From Phascolarctobacterium faecium DSM 14760 (lineage in GTDB: Bacteria > Bacillota > Negativicutes > Acidaminococcales > Acidaminococcaceae), in assembly GCF_003269275.1 (NCBI RefSeq), contig NZ_QLTS01000001.1:372001-436000 (forward strand): a stretch of DNA of 64,000 bases, read 5' to 3'. The position numbers were made by a program, and so were the translations under genes. Shown in pieces: positions 1 through 8,135 of this stretch. The first letter of the stretch is position 1. The number at the start of each line of letters is the position of its first letter. The notes below the pieces were generated by a model. The model saw nothing but the letters and a program-made list of their open reading frames with translations, was not told where the DNA came from and made no database searches.

Positions 1-382
1 GGGTCTGTTTAGCCTTTTCCATATCAGCGCAGCATCTGTCATAAAAAGCCTGGTAATCTTCGCTGAACTCTGTATAAACTACTGTAAAAGTCTCCGTATC
101 CTCGTGGAAAACATAATGCGCAGTGTTGATTTTATCAAATACGACTAACTTATCTTCCTGATACAAATACCGCATTTTGTAGTCATCTCTGGTATTCAGC
201 GCCTTGGTCAGGACATACAGAAAATTGATATAAAATTTAGTTCCAGTTTGTTTTGAATATGCAACAAGTTCACTAACATCGATCTTGGATGTAATCATAA
301 CCGAACATTTACAGTCCATCGTAAAATGCCTGTAAATATCCTTACGATAATACTTTTCCATATCTAAAACTTTATAATCCAT
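1..382 (-). CDS. CatA-like O-acetyltransferase, N-terminal part
   Basis: This gene is cut by the left edge of the window. Only the first 127 codons are visible, starting at an ATG at 382. The translation opens MDYKVLDMEKYYRKDIYRHF and continues with FYINFLYVLTKALN, then YLYQEDKLVVFDKIN and a DYQAFYDRC segment. This order matches the N-terminal half of type A chloramphenicol acetyltransferases (Pfam CAT), trimeric cytoplasmic enzymes that acetylate from acetyl-CoA. The catalytic HxxxDG motif lies in the C-terminal half, outside the window, so activity cannot be judged. Many chromosomal CatA-like proteins in Firmicutes have not been shown to confer resistance, so the substrate is open. Confidence 0.75.
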   Translation of the reverse strand, partial: MDYKVLDMEKYYRKDIYRHFTMDCKCSVMITSKIDVSELVAYSKQTGTKFYINFLYVLTKALNTRDDYKMRYLYQEDKLVVFDKINTAHYVFHEDTETFTVVYTEFSEDYQAFYDRCCADMEKAKQT

Positions 383-479
383 AATTACCACCTTTTACAC
401 AACACAAATCAACTTTGGCCGTTTAACAAGTTTGCATAAATTAAGTATTCAAATAATTCCAAAGAATCTTTTTTCCAAT

Positions 480-1286
480 TTATTGTTGACATCGCAATTG
501 CCAAAACGCCACAGCGCTTGCAGCAGCTACATTAAGTGAGTCCACATTGTACTCCATAGGGATCTTCACAACATAATCGCACGCATCAATCGCAGCCTGA
601 GATAAGCCGTAGCCCTCTGTACCAAAAACCAAAGCCAGCCTGCCCTCTGCCATCAGCGCCTGATCATCTATACTGACAGCATGCTCACACAAAGCCATTG
701 CAGCTGTTTTAAAGCCCCATTCTCCCAGCTCTTTGACATTGTTTTCTATATAAGTCCAAGGTATCTGAAATACCGTTCCCATACTGACACGTACTGCTTT
801 TCTGCATAAAGGATCACAGCAGGAGCGCATCACAAGTACCGCATCAACACCTAACGCCGCTGCCGATCGGAATATTCCTCCTATGTTGGCTGCATCCGTG
901 ATATTATCCAATACCGCCACCCGCCTGGCTTGAAAACATATCTGCTGTACTGAAGGCAGCCTGGGCCTACGCATAGCACACAGGATACCGCGGGTCAGCT
1001 TATATCCTGTCAGTCCAGCCAGCACATCCCTGTCCCCGGTATAGACTGTAACATCCTCATACCGAGCAAGAATATTTTGGGCCTGTCCCGTGATATGTCT
1101 GCGCTCCATCAACAAGGAAATCGGCTCACAGCCAGCAGCAAGCGCCAACTCTATGACTTTGCCGCTTTCAGCGATAAAGATGCCCTTTTCCGGTTCCAGC
1201 TTATGGCGCAGCTGCTTTTCAGTCAATTTTGTGAATACTTCCAGTTCAGGAGCAGAAATGTCATTTATTTCTATAATATTTGCCAT
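480..1286 (-). CDS. TrmH/SpoU-family RNA 2'-O-methyltransferase
   Basis: A 268-residue SPOUT methyltransferase that would transfer a methyl group from SAM to a ribose 2'-OH in rRNA or tRNA. The three SpoU motifs are visible: NITDAANIGGIFRSAAALG near residues 127-145, FGTEGYGLS near 221, and IPMEYNVDSLNVAAASA near 242. The Asn and Arg of motif 1 and the SLNVAAA signature are intact. The N-terminal ~100 residues (RHKLEPEKGIFIAESGKVIE) resemble the L30e-like substrate-binding domain of TrmH-type enzymes. It starts 14 nt after the radical SAM gene and is probably co-transcribed with it. The exact target nucleotide cannot be told from sequence. Confidence 0.9.
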   Translation of the reverse strand: MANIIEINDISAPELEVFTKLTEKQLRHKLEPEKGIFIAESGKVIELALAAGCEPISLLMERRHITGQAQNILARYEDVTVYTGDRDVLAGLTGYKLTRGILCAMRRPRLPSVQQICFQARRVAVLDNITDAANIGGIFRSAAALGVDAVLVMRSCCDPLCRKAVRVSMGTVFQIPWTYIENNVKELGEWGFKTAAMALCEHAVSIDDQALMAEGRLALVFGTEGYGLSQAAIDACDYVVKIPMEYNVDSLNVAAASAVAFWQLRCQQ

Positions 1287-1300
1287 TATGCCACTCTTTC

Positions 1301-2425
1301 TTAGAAAAGCATCTCTCCCGGGTTATAGCCGCTTGGCAGCTCTTCTTCAACTAAAAAATGAAATTCTTCATCACGCAGGACCGGCAAAAATACGGCATAG
1401 GGGATCTCTAAAAATTCAGACGTATAACTGCTGGCCCCGAACCATTTACCCTCTTTGGTACCTAAATTCAAATCTCTGGCAAACTTGGTATCATTAGAGC
1501 AATCATGTACAACCAAATTCCATTTCTCTTTTGCTGCGGCTGCCATAAATCTGAGTGTCAGTTCGCGGCTCCAGATTGGTGATATATATCCATGGCGGGC
1601 AATATACATTTTTTCACCCCAATAATTCTCAATATTATTGGGATTCAAATGCAGCTCCGCACAATTAATAAAATCTAATCCCGTGTCCAAAACAGCCTGT
1701 TTTTTCAAAAAGAATTTTTCAAAAAACTCATTGGTCATAGGCGTTTCAATGCCGACTTTTTTGATATACTTTTTTGCTATGCCAATATTTTCAATGACCT
1801 TATCAGCACAACCGGAAGCTCCTAAATTAAATCTAAGCTCATTCAGGCCAGCCTCCCCCAATGCTTTAAGCGTTGTTTCCGTAGCCAGAGTGCCGTTAGT
1901 ATATAGATGCTGATAAATACCAGCCTTGTTAAATTTTTGAATAATATTATAATATTTCTCGATTTCCATAAAAGGTTCTAAATATACATAGGCAACCCCT
2001 GTAGGTTTTTTATGGATTTCCAACAACAGATCAATGTCATTTTCATAAAACTTGGTCCCGCCAATGACCCAAATCCCCTCTCCTACCGGTTCAATAGCAT
2101 CCAGCTCGCCATAATTATAGCAAAACCTGCACTGCAGATTGCATTTATTGGTTTTTCTGATAGCTGTCAGCCCGCTGCCCAACAGACATGAACGGCACCC
2201 ATCAGGAAATTTTTCATCTGGTCCCACAAAAAGTGTTCTGTCCTTTAATGTTTTCAAACCGGGAATTTGTTCCATAAGCTCTTCTTTTCTTTTTATAACA
2301 ACTGCCTCAATCTGTGCGAATGTGGCATAAACAATTTCCTGCTGTTTAACCAGAAGCTGTTCCCCTGCAGGCAATTGTGCAAAAAATTCAAACCATGACA
2401 AAGCATCCTTCTTAGAAATCTTCAT
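1301..2425 (-). CDS. radical SAM protein of unknown function
   Basis: A protein of 374 residues when started at the ATG at 2425, which has GGAG about 11 nt upstream. An in-frame start at 2455 is possible but less well supported. The radical SAM cluster motif CNLQCRFC (CX3CX2C, near residues 95-102) would bind a [4Fe-4S] cluster and SAM. A second Cys pair, CRSC (near 77-80), lies just before it. Later segments (GGTKFYENDIDLLLEIHK, VYLEPFMEIEKY, LYTNGTLATE, ELRFNLGASG) follow the usual TIM-barrel order. I do not recognise a characterised subfamily. It is followed 14 nt later by the SpoU methylase, suggesting RNA modification or simple co-transcription. Confidence 0.75.
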   Translation of the reverse strand: MKISKKDALSWFEFFAQLPAGEQLLVKQQEIVYATFAQIEAVVIKRKEELMEQIPGLKTLKDRTLFVGPDEKFPDGCRSCLLGSGLTAIRKTNKCNLQCRFCYNYGELDAIEPVGEGIWVIGGTKFYENDIDLLLEIHKKPTGVAYVYLEPFMEIEKYYNIIQKFNKAGIYQHLYTNGTLATETTLKALGEAGLNELRFNLGASGCADKVIENIGIAKKYIKKVGIETPMTNEFFEKFFLKKQAVLDTGLDFINCAELHLNPNNIENYWGEKMYIARHGYISPIWSRELTLRFMAAAAKEKWNLVVHDCSNDTKFARDLNLGTKEGKWFGASSYTSEFLEIPYAVFLPVLRDEEFHFLVEEELPSGYNPGEMLF

Positions 2426-2524
2426 ATCTGTTACTGCTCCTTGTCTACAATACAATCTACTTAATCAATCCATTGCTCTCCGCTCTGCGTAAATTGCAGT
2501 GCCTGGCAACCGGGCTCCATAATT

Positions 2525-3901
2525 TTATTTTTTTACTATTGTCATCAATACAACAGTCTCTACATGATGCGTCATCGGGAACATATCTACCGGCTGGGCA
2601 ACTTCAGCCTGATAACCGTTCTGTTCCAGATAAGCCAAATCGCGGGCAAGCGAAGCCGGATTACAGGAAACATAAACTATACGCTGTGGCATGACCTGCG
2701 CAATAGCAGCCAGCACTTTTTCTTCGCAGCCAGCACGAGGCGGATCAAGCAGCACAACTTCGGGACGCACACCCTGTTCTACCAGTTCCTGCATTTTAAC
2801 AGCAGCATCCCCTAAAATAAATTCAGCATTATCACAGCGATTATCTTCAGCATTACGTTTTGCATCTTCAATAGCAGAAGCTATAATCTCAATTCCATAA
2901 ACTTTTTGGGCATGTTTTGCCAAATACAGAGAAATTGTACCGGTTCCGCAGTAACAGTCAACAACGGTTTCACCACCGCTCAAAGCCGCAAATTCAATCG
3001 CTTTGTTATAAAGTTTTTCAGCCTGGGCACTGTTTACCTGAAAAAACGACTGCGCAGAAATATTGAATTTTAAAGTTCCCAAACGGTCTTTGATCGTCGT
3101 TTTACCATATAATAAGCGTGTTTTATTACCCATCACGATATTGGTCTGTTTTTTGTTGATATTCTGCACTACACTTTTCAAGCCCGGAACAGCATCACGC
3201 AGCATTTTGACCAGCTCTTTGCCATGTGGAATATCGTAACCGGCAGTAATGATAACTGCCATAACCTCACCAGTGTTAACACCAACCCTGCCCATAACAT
3301 GGCGGACTACGCCCTTACCTGTTTTTTCATCATAAGCAGAGATTTCATACTGCCGCATCCATTGACGGACAACAGCAATAATGTCATTGTTACGCTGCTT
3401 CTGGATCAGACAGTTTTCAACGCCGACTACTTTATGTGTAGCCGCAGCATAACATCCGATTTCCAAAATTCCATTTTCAAATGCAACCGGGAACTGCATT
3501 TTGTTACGATAATGCCATGGATCTTCTTCACCGATGATCGGCAGAACTTTGACTTCCTGTAAATGCCCGATCCGAAAAAGCGCATCGCGAACCTGCTGTT
3601 CTTTAGCCTTTAATTGCCCCGTATAGTTTAAATGCTGCAGCTGACAACCACCGCAGGCTTCATAAACAGGACATAATGGTTCTACCCGCTCAGGTGATGC
3701 TTCCAGAATGGCCGTTACTTTCCCTGACGCATAATTTTTCTTCACCTGTTCCAGCTCTACTTCTACTGTCTCATCTGCTAAGGCGCCATGTGCAAAGACC
3801 GTAAATCCATCAGTCTTGCCCACACCTTCACCGCTGCTTCCTAATCCTGTTACTTTTAAAGTTATTTTATCACGCACTAAAAATTTATTATCAACGCTCA
3901 T
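2525..3901 (-). CDS. rlmD: 23S rRNA (uracil-5-)-methyltransferase, RlmD/RlmCD type
   Basis: A 458-residue SAM-dependent methyltransferase of the RumA/TrmA family, which makes 5-methyluridine in 23S rRNA. The N-terminal TRAM domain covers about residues 8-65. Cys77, Cys83 and Cys86 (CPVYEACGGC) plus a later Cys in GVENCLIQ form the iron-sulfur site of this family. The SAM site is VDCYCGTGTISLYLA. The DPPRAGCEE and YVSCNPASLARDL segments hold the catalytic and general-base region. Firmicutes often have one such enzyme acting on both U747 and U1939, so RlmCD is equally possible. The gene is isolated, with 70-100 nt gaps to its neighbours. Confidence 0.9.
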   Translation of the reverse strand: MSVDNKFLVRDKITLKVTGLGSSGEGVGKTDGFTVFAHGALADETVEVELEQVKKNYASGKVTAILEASPERVEPLCPVYEACGGCQLQHLNYTGQLKAKEQQVRDALFRIGHLQEVKVLPIIGEEDPWHYRNKMQFPVAFENGILEIGCYAAATHKVVGVENCLIQKQRNNDIIAVVRQWMRQYEISAYDEKTGKGVVRHVMGRVGVNTGEVMAVIITAGYDIPHGKELVKMLRDAVPGLKSVVQNINKKQTNIVMGNKTRLLYGKTTIKDRLGTLKFNISAQSFFQVNSAQAEKLYNKAIEFAALSGGETVVDCYCGTGTISLYLAKHAQKVYGIEIIASAIEDAKRNAEDNRCDNAEFILGDAAVKMQELVEQGVRPEVVLLDPPRAGCEEKVLAAIAQVMPQRIVYVSCNPASLARDLAYLEQNGYQAEVAQPVDMFPMTHHVETVVLMTIVKK

Positions 3902-3984
3902 AAAATTCTCCTAAATTAAATTTTCAACAACTAAATTATACCACAAATCTATACAGTTTCTTCATTTTACAGTTTAAATAAAAT

Positions 3985-4015
3985 GGCAGAAAAGCGAACT
4001 TTTTCACCTTCTGCC
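3985..4015 (-). terminator. probable rho-independent terminator of the YbaK-like gene
   Basis: An inverted repeat (GGCAGAA / TTCTGCC) with a longish loop lies 15 nt downstream of the YbaK-like stop codon on the minus strand. It is followed by ATTTTATTT. The stem is short, so this is a moderate call. Confidence 0.45.
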
Positions 4016-4029
4016 AAAATAATCAGCTA

Positions 4030-4521
4030 TTATTTAGTTGCATCTACCCAACTACCTCCAGTTACCTTTTCCAGCATTTCAGCACTGATCGGCAAAGCTG
4101 AATGAGGTGTCCCTGCAGCAATAAAAGTAATGTCATACTCTTTCAAACTATTATCCAGATAAACTGAAACCTGCTGACGCAAGGCAAACGGACATACTCC
4201 TCCGGGCGCAAAACCTGTGATTTGCATTACAGTTTCCGCATCTGCCATTTTGATTTTTTTCGCTTCGATGGCACGGCCCCATTTTTTTGTGTCTATTTTC
4301 TTATCGCCGCAGGCAACAATCAAAATCGGCTTGCCATCAGCTAAAAAACACAAGGTTTTGGCTATCTGTCCCGGCGTTGTGCCCAAAGCCTGAGCCGCCA
4401 ATTCCGCAGTATGTGTTGATCCCGGCAATATTTTTATTTCCAGTTCCGGATAAGCCTGCAGGCTTTCCTGCACTCTTTTCAAACTTGTTTCATATTCTTC
4501 TGCATGCTCTTCCATTTCCAT
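4030..4521 (-). CDS. YbaK/EbsC-family aminoacyl-tRNA deacylase
   Basis: A protein of about 163 residues of the YbaK/ProX fold, which hydrolyses mischarged tRNAs such as Cys-tRNA(Pro) or Ala-tRNA(Pro) in trans. Family hallmarks are the AAQALGTTPGQIAKTLCF segment, where the conserved Lys is expected to be catalytic, then LIVACGDKKIDTKK, the GFAPGGVCPFAL loop and the C-terminal AAGTPHSALPISAEML. The ATG at 4521 is preferred because GAGGGA lies 6 nt upstream. A GTG at 4557 also opens the frame but has no ribosome-binding site. It stands alone, with a hairpin after it. Confidence 0.85.
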   Translation of the reverse strand: MEMEEHAEEYETSLKRVQESLQAYPELEIKILPGSTHTAELAAQALGTTPGQIAKTLCFLADGKPILIVACGDKKIDTKKWGRAIEAKKIKMADAETVMQITGFAPGGVCPFALRQQVSVYLDNSLKEYDITFIAAGTPHSALPISAEMLEKVTGGSWVDATK

Positions 4522-4586
4522 CATCCATCCCTCACATTTCTTTTGCAATTCTGCCACAACTAACAGCTTTATTTTTATACTTTCTG

Positions 4587-4595
4587 TGCTATAAT
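4587..4595 (+). promoter_or_regulatory. extended -10 promoter for the DUF1858 gene
   Basis: TGCTATAAT at 4587-4595 is a perfect extended -10 element, about 95 nt before the DUF1858 start codon. No convincing -35 box is present, as is usual for extended -10 promoters. Confidence 0.55.
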
Positions 4596-4690
4596 ATATC
4601 CATACATGAAGTCATACAGGCATCTGTTGTAATTTTAACACAGACAAGTCTCTCTGACAAATCAAAGTACCTGTTAAAGGAGGTTTATCC

Positions 4691-4897
4691 ATGGATATCA
4701 TTACTAAAGATACCGGCATCATCGATGCTGTTCAACAACATCCTGAAATTTTGGAAGTGTTTGCTAAATATGGTCTGGGCTGTGTTGGCTGCATGGCAGC
4801 TCATTACGAAACCATCGGCCAGGGAGCAGGCGCTCACGGCATTGATGTTGAAGCGCTTATTGCCGACATCAACAAGGCTGTTGCTGCTGCAAAATGA
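4691..4897 (+). CDS. DUF1858 redox-disulfide domain protein
   Basis: A 68-residue protein preceded by an excellent AAAGGAGG site. It opens MDIITKDTGIIDAVQQHP and carries GLGCVGCMAAHYETIGQGA, the CxxC-containing signature of the DUF1858/hybrid-cluster-protein-associated disulfide family. That family is a small cytoplasmic all-helical domain thought to bind a redox partner or metal. The CVGC pair (near residues 36-39) is intact. It is monocistronic, with its own extended -10 promoter and a strong shared terminator. No hybrid cluster protein gene is nearby, so its partner is not indicated. Confidence 0.85.
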   Translation: MDIITKDTGIIDAVQQHPEILEVFAKYGLGCVGCMAAHYETIGQGAGAHGIDVEALIADINKAVAAAK

Positions 4898-4913
4898 TCT
4901 TCTTAATAAAAAA

Positions 4914-4946
4914 CAGTCTGACGTTTAAACGTCAGACTGTTTTTTA
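4914..4946. terminator. bidirectional terminator between DUF1858 and endonuclease IV genes
   Basis: A perfect 26-nt palindrome at 4914-4939 (CAGTCTGACGTTT and its complement) is flanked by A and T runs on the two sides. It can therefore end the plus-strand DUF1858 transcript and the minus-strand nfo transcript that stops at 4947. Confidence 0.9.
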
Positions 4947-5780
4947 TTACCACTTGTACAATGATCTCAATAAAGCTATCTCAGCTTTATACCCAGGCAA
5001 TTCATTCGGTGTTTCTAAATAAAAGGGCAAGTCTTTCAGCTGAGGATGATTAGTGACAGCGCTGAGCGCTTCCAATCCAATGTTCCCCTGACCTATTTTT
5101 GCATGCCGGTCCTTATGGCTGCCCAAAATATTCAGGCTGTCATTGATATGAACAGCTAAAAGACGTTTCAAACCAATAATTTTATCAAATTCCTCCAAAA
5201 CACTTTCCAAATCATTAACTATATCATAGCCGCCGTCAAAAACATGACAGGTATCCAGACATACCCCCAGTTTTCCCTGCAACTCCACTCTGTCGATAAT
5301 CGAACGCAGTTCCGTAAAGTTTCGCCCAACTTCACTGCCTTTACCAGCCATAGTCTCCAGCAGCACCATTGTCTGCTGCTGAGGACGCAGGATTTCATTC
5401 AGCAATTCTGCTATCATGATTATTCCCTGCTCTGCTCCCTGTTTTACATGACTGCCAGGATGGAAATTATATCTTGTACCAGGCAGCAGCTCCAGCAACT
5501 GCAAATCCTCAGTCATTACCATACGTGCAAAATCCCTTATTTTAGAATCTGCCGAACAGGCATTGAGTGTATAAGGCGCATGTGCCAGGAGCGGCGCAAA
5601 AGAATTCTCCCGCATCAGCGCCAGTAAAGCCCTGATATCCTCTGTATCGATCGCTTTGGCTCTGCCTCCGCGTGGATTACGTGTAAAAAACTGAAAGGTG
5701 TTGGCACCAAGAGCCAGTGCCTCCTCTCCCATATGCAAATAGCCTTTTGCCGACGATAAATGACAACCAATATTGAGCAT
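4947..5780 (-). CDS. nfo: endonuclease IV (AP endonuclease)
   Basis: A 277-residue TIM-barrel AP endonuclease that nicks DNA 5' of abasic sites in base-excision repair. Metal-binding segments of the family appear in order: [10 protein letters not shown] at the N-terminus, [67 protein letters not shown], and [11 protein letters not shown] near the end. These supply the His, Glu and Asp ligands of the three-zinc site. Length is normal. It is divergent from the AlkD-like gene, giving two repair genes back to back. Confidence 0.95.
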   Translation of the reverse strand: MLNIGCHLSSAKGYLHMGEEALALGANTFQFFTRNPRGGRAKAIDTEDIRALLALMRENSFAPLLAHAPYTLNACSADSKIRDFARMVMTEDLQLLELLPGTRYNFHPGSHVKQGAEQGIIMIAELLNEILRPQQQTMVLLETMAGKGSEVGRNFTELRSIIDRVELQGKLGVCLDTCHVFDGGYDIVNDLESVLEEFDKIIGLKRLLAVHINDSLNILGSHKDRHAKIGQGNIGLEALSAVTNHPQLKDLPFYLETPNELPGYKAEIALLRSLYKW

Positions 5781-5793
5781 AGACCCTCCTAGA

Positions 5794-5823
5794 TTTACAA
5801 AGCTTTTAAAAATACGTTATAAT
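5794..5823 (+). promoter_or_regulatory. sigma-70-type promoter for the AlkD-like gene
   Basis: TTTACA at 5794-5799 and TATAAT at 5818-5823 are separated by 18 nt and lie 38 nt before the start codon. The -10 box sits in the palindrome TTATAATTATAA, so the opposite strand also carries a -10-like sequence. Confidence 0.6.
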
Positions 5824-5861
5824 TATAACATATCAAGCCTGTTGAAAGGAAAAGTTTGACC

Positions 5862-6554
5862 ATGCAAGCATTACGAGAACACCTGCTGAGCCTGCAGGAC
5901 ACCAAATATCAGAAATTTCACAGTGCCCTTTGTCCCGGTATCGATAACATCATCGGCATCCGTATCCCTGTATTGAGAAAACTGGCAAATGAAATCCTCC
6001 GGGATGGAGATTACCCTACTTATCTGCAGAAAGCCTTATACGAACCTTTTGTCTACAGTGAAGAAGCAACCTTATGCGGTATGATTTTAGGTTTACTGAA
6101 AATTGATTTTACTGAGCTGCTGGAAAATCTCAATATTTTTGTTCCCCGCATCGACAATTGGGCTGTTTGTGATGTTACCTGCGGCGGTTTGAAAGTTTTC
6201 AAAAAAAATCAGGCTCAGGGACGCGAATTTCTGCAGCAATATCTTGCTTCTCCCAGAGAATATGAACTGCGGTTTGCTGTTGTAATGCTGATGAATTATT
6301 ACAATGATGACACATATATCGACAGTACACTGAAAGAACTGAACAATGTACGACACGAAGGTTATTACGTAAAAATGGCCGTAGCCTGGGCTTTATCGCT
6401 GTGCTTCGTCAAGCAGCGAGCTAAAACAATGGTACTTTTTCAAAATAATGAACTTGATGACTTTACTTACAACAAAGCCCTTCAGAAATGTCGTGAATCC
6501 TTCCGTGTCAGCGATGCAGATAAAGCCCTGCTGCAAAATATGAAGCGTAAATAA
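5862..6554 (+). CDS. AlkD-like DNA alkylation repair protein
   Basis: About 230 residues of HEAT-like helical repeats typical of AlkD-family DNA glycosylases, which remove alkylated bases without flipping them. The family segments IGIRIPVLRKLANEI, NWAVCDVTCGGLKVF, ELRFAVVMLMNYY, HEGYYVKMAVAWALS and the final QKCRESFRVSD are present. The Trp-Asp pair in NWAVCD corresponds to the lesion-facing residues of the family. I place the start at the ATG at 5862. A TTG at 5856 is closer to the AAAGGA ribosome-binding site, so it cannot be excluded. A strong terminator follows immediately. Confidence 0.85.
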   Translation: MQALREHLLSLQDTKYQKFHSALCPGIDNIIGIRIPVLRKLANEILRDGDYPTYLQKALYEPFVYSEEATLCGMILGLLKIDFTELLENLNIFVPRIDNWAVCDVTCGGLKVFKKNQAQGREFLQQYLASPREYELRFAVVMLMNYYNDDTYIDSTLKELNNVRHEGYYVKMAVAWALSLCFVKQRAKTMVLFQNNELDDFTYNKALQKCRESFRVSDADKALLQNMKRK

Positions 6555-6559
6555 ATAAT

Positions 6560-6594
6560 AAAACTCCCGTCTTTATTCAAGACGGGAGTTTTAT
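6560..6594 (+). terminator. terminator of the AlkD-like gene
   Basis: AAAACTCCCGTCTT pairs perfectly with AAGACGGGAGTTTT across a 5-nt loop, followed by a T-rich run, directly after the stop codon. Flanking A and T tracts make it potentially bidirectional, and it overlaps the end of the degenerate gene on the other strand. Confidence 0.9.
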
Positions 6595-6894
6595 TATTTT
6601 GCCATGCTCAGCAGCATCGCTACTGCTAAAATACTCATGGGTATCAAAATCGCCAACTGACCGATTTCATTGGAATAGTTGAAGAAAAAGAATACAGAAA
6701 GCCGAGGCAACAGCTCCTAATTGCCAAACAACAGACCAAAAATCAAAGGAAATGCATTAACAGGCCTTAATTCCGTTATTGATGGTATAGGTATAATAAC
6801 AAAACCTTTAAAGAGCAGCGCCGTAACGGCAAATACTGCCGTCAGCAAAGCTGCAAATGTCAGTTTTTCTGTTTTATTTCTCTGCGCCCATCAT
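6594..6894 (-). pseudogene. decayed membrane-transporter gene remnant
   Basis: Downstream of pepT the minus strand keeps fragments of membrane protein in different frames. The first fragment starts with two ATGs at 6894/6891 but hits a stop within a few codons. The frame then shifts at an A-run and continues KLTFAALLTAVFAVTALLFK followed by ITELRPVNAFPLIFGLLFG, then stops at 6717. A third frame reads FFFNYSNEIGQLAILIPMS and ILAVAMLLSMAK to stops at 6594. The first part recalls substrate-binding (S) subunits of ECF-type vitamin transporters. The last part looks like a final transmembrane segment, perhaps of another transporter. At least two frameshifts make it non-functional. Confidence 0.6.
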
Positions 6895-6899
6895 TCCGC

Positions 6900-8123
6900 C
6901 TACTTTTGCACCAGTTTAACCAGCACTTCCACACATTTTAGCAGGGAAGGCACCGGCAAATATTCAAAACGCCCGTGGAAATTATGCCCGCCGGTAAAGA
7001 TATTGGGACATGGCAACCCCATTTCTGAAAGCCTTGCACCGTCAGTACCACCTCGTACCGGTACTAGATGCGGCTCGATTCCAGCTGCACGCATTGCATT
7101 TTCAGCCCGTTCAATTATTTCATAAACAGGCATAATATATTCCTTCATATTACAATAGACATCTTCCATTTTACAAACAACGCTGCCCGCGCCGTATTCA
7201 GCATTCAGACAATCCACCATATGCAGCAGCAGTGTTTTACGATCTTCCAGCTTCTTCCTGTCATGATCGCGCAAAATCATTTCCAGCTCAACTTTATCCG
7301 TACCGCCATTGATACGCAGACTGTGATAAAACCCTTCATACAGCTCAGTATATTCAGGACACTCGCCGGCAGGCAGCAGCATCTGCCACTTGGCTGCCAT
7401 CGTCACAGCGTTGCGCATCTTATTTTTAGCAGAACCAGGATGTACCGAAACTCCATAAAATGTCACCGTGGCATTGCAGGCATTAAAGGTTTCATAATTC
7501 AATTCACCAACAGCGCCGCCGTCAACTGTGTAGGCAAAATCAGCACTAAAATCTGTCAGAGGAAAATGCTCCGTTCCCCGTCCTATTTCTTCGTCAGGGG
7601 TAAACGCCAAAAGTATCTTGCCATGCTTGATTTCCGGATGTGCAAGTAAATACTCACAGGCTGAAACAATAGCGCATACTCCAGCCTTGTCGTCGGCTCC
7701 CAGCAAAGTCGTACCGTCCGAGGTTATAATTTCCTGTCCCAGATAATTTTTTAATTCTGGAAACTCCTTCGGGCTCAATTTAACCCCTTTGCCAAGGTCC
7801 AGCTCACTGCCGTCATAGGCAGAATGCACCTGCATTTTGATATTCGCTCCCGATGCTTCATTACTGGTATCCATATGAGCAAGCAACCCGATAACAGGCA
7901 GTTTTTCATTCGTATTAGCCGGCAATACAGCCAGTACGTAACCATATTCTGTAAGTGCTACGTCATCCAAACCCAAACCTGAAAGTTCAGACTTCAGTAG
8001 TTTTGCCAGCTTTAACTGCTTTGCCGTACTGGGCGAAGTTTCTGATTTATCATCAGAAGCCGTATCCAAAGCGACGTAGCTTCGAAAACGTTCAATAATC
8101 TTATCTTTACTGAGTTCAATCAT
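6900..8123 (-). CDS. pepT: peptidase T (aminotripeptidase)
   Basis: A 407-residue M20-family zinc aminopeptidase that removes the N-terminal residue from tripeptides in the cytoplasm. Visible signatures are FRSYVALDTASD, the metal-binding LLAHMDTSNEASG (His and Asp), TLLGADDKAGVCA, the catalytic FTPDEEIGRGTEHF, the lid-domain VSVHPGSAKNKM, and RGGTDGARLSEMGLPCPN with the final FTGGHNFHGRFEYL. All expected ligands are intact and the length is typical. It starts 12 nt after the DUF815 ATPase gene, so it may be the last intact gene of the folate operon transcript. Confidence 0.95.
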   Translation of the reverse strand: MIELSKDKIIERFRSYVALDTASDDKSETSPSTAKQLKLAKLLKSELSGLGLDDVALTEYGYVLAVLPANTNEKLPVIGLLAHMDTSNEASGANIKMQVHSAYDGSELDLGKGVKLSPKEFPELKNYLGQEIITSDGTTLLGADDKAGVCAIVSACEYLLAHPEIKHGKILLAFTPDEEIGRGTEHFPLTDFSADFAYTVDGGAVGELNYETFNACNATVTFYGVSVHPGSAKNKMRNAVTMAAKWQMLLPAGECPEYTELYEGFYHSLRINGGTDKVELEMILRDHDRKKLEDRKTLLLHMVDCLNAEYGAGSVVCKMEDVYCNMKEYIMPVYEIIERAENAMRAAGIEPHLVPVRGGTDGARLSEMGLPCPNIFTGGHNFHGRFEYLPVPSLLKCVEVLVKLVQK

Positions 8124-8135
8124 TTTTATATACTC

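Noticed and set aside
1077-1497. plus-strand open frames opposite the SpoU and radical SAM genes
   Set aside because: They are shadows of well-supported minus-strand genes, lack ribosome-binding sites and resemble no family.
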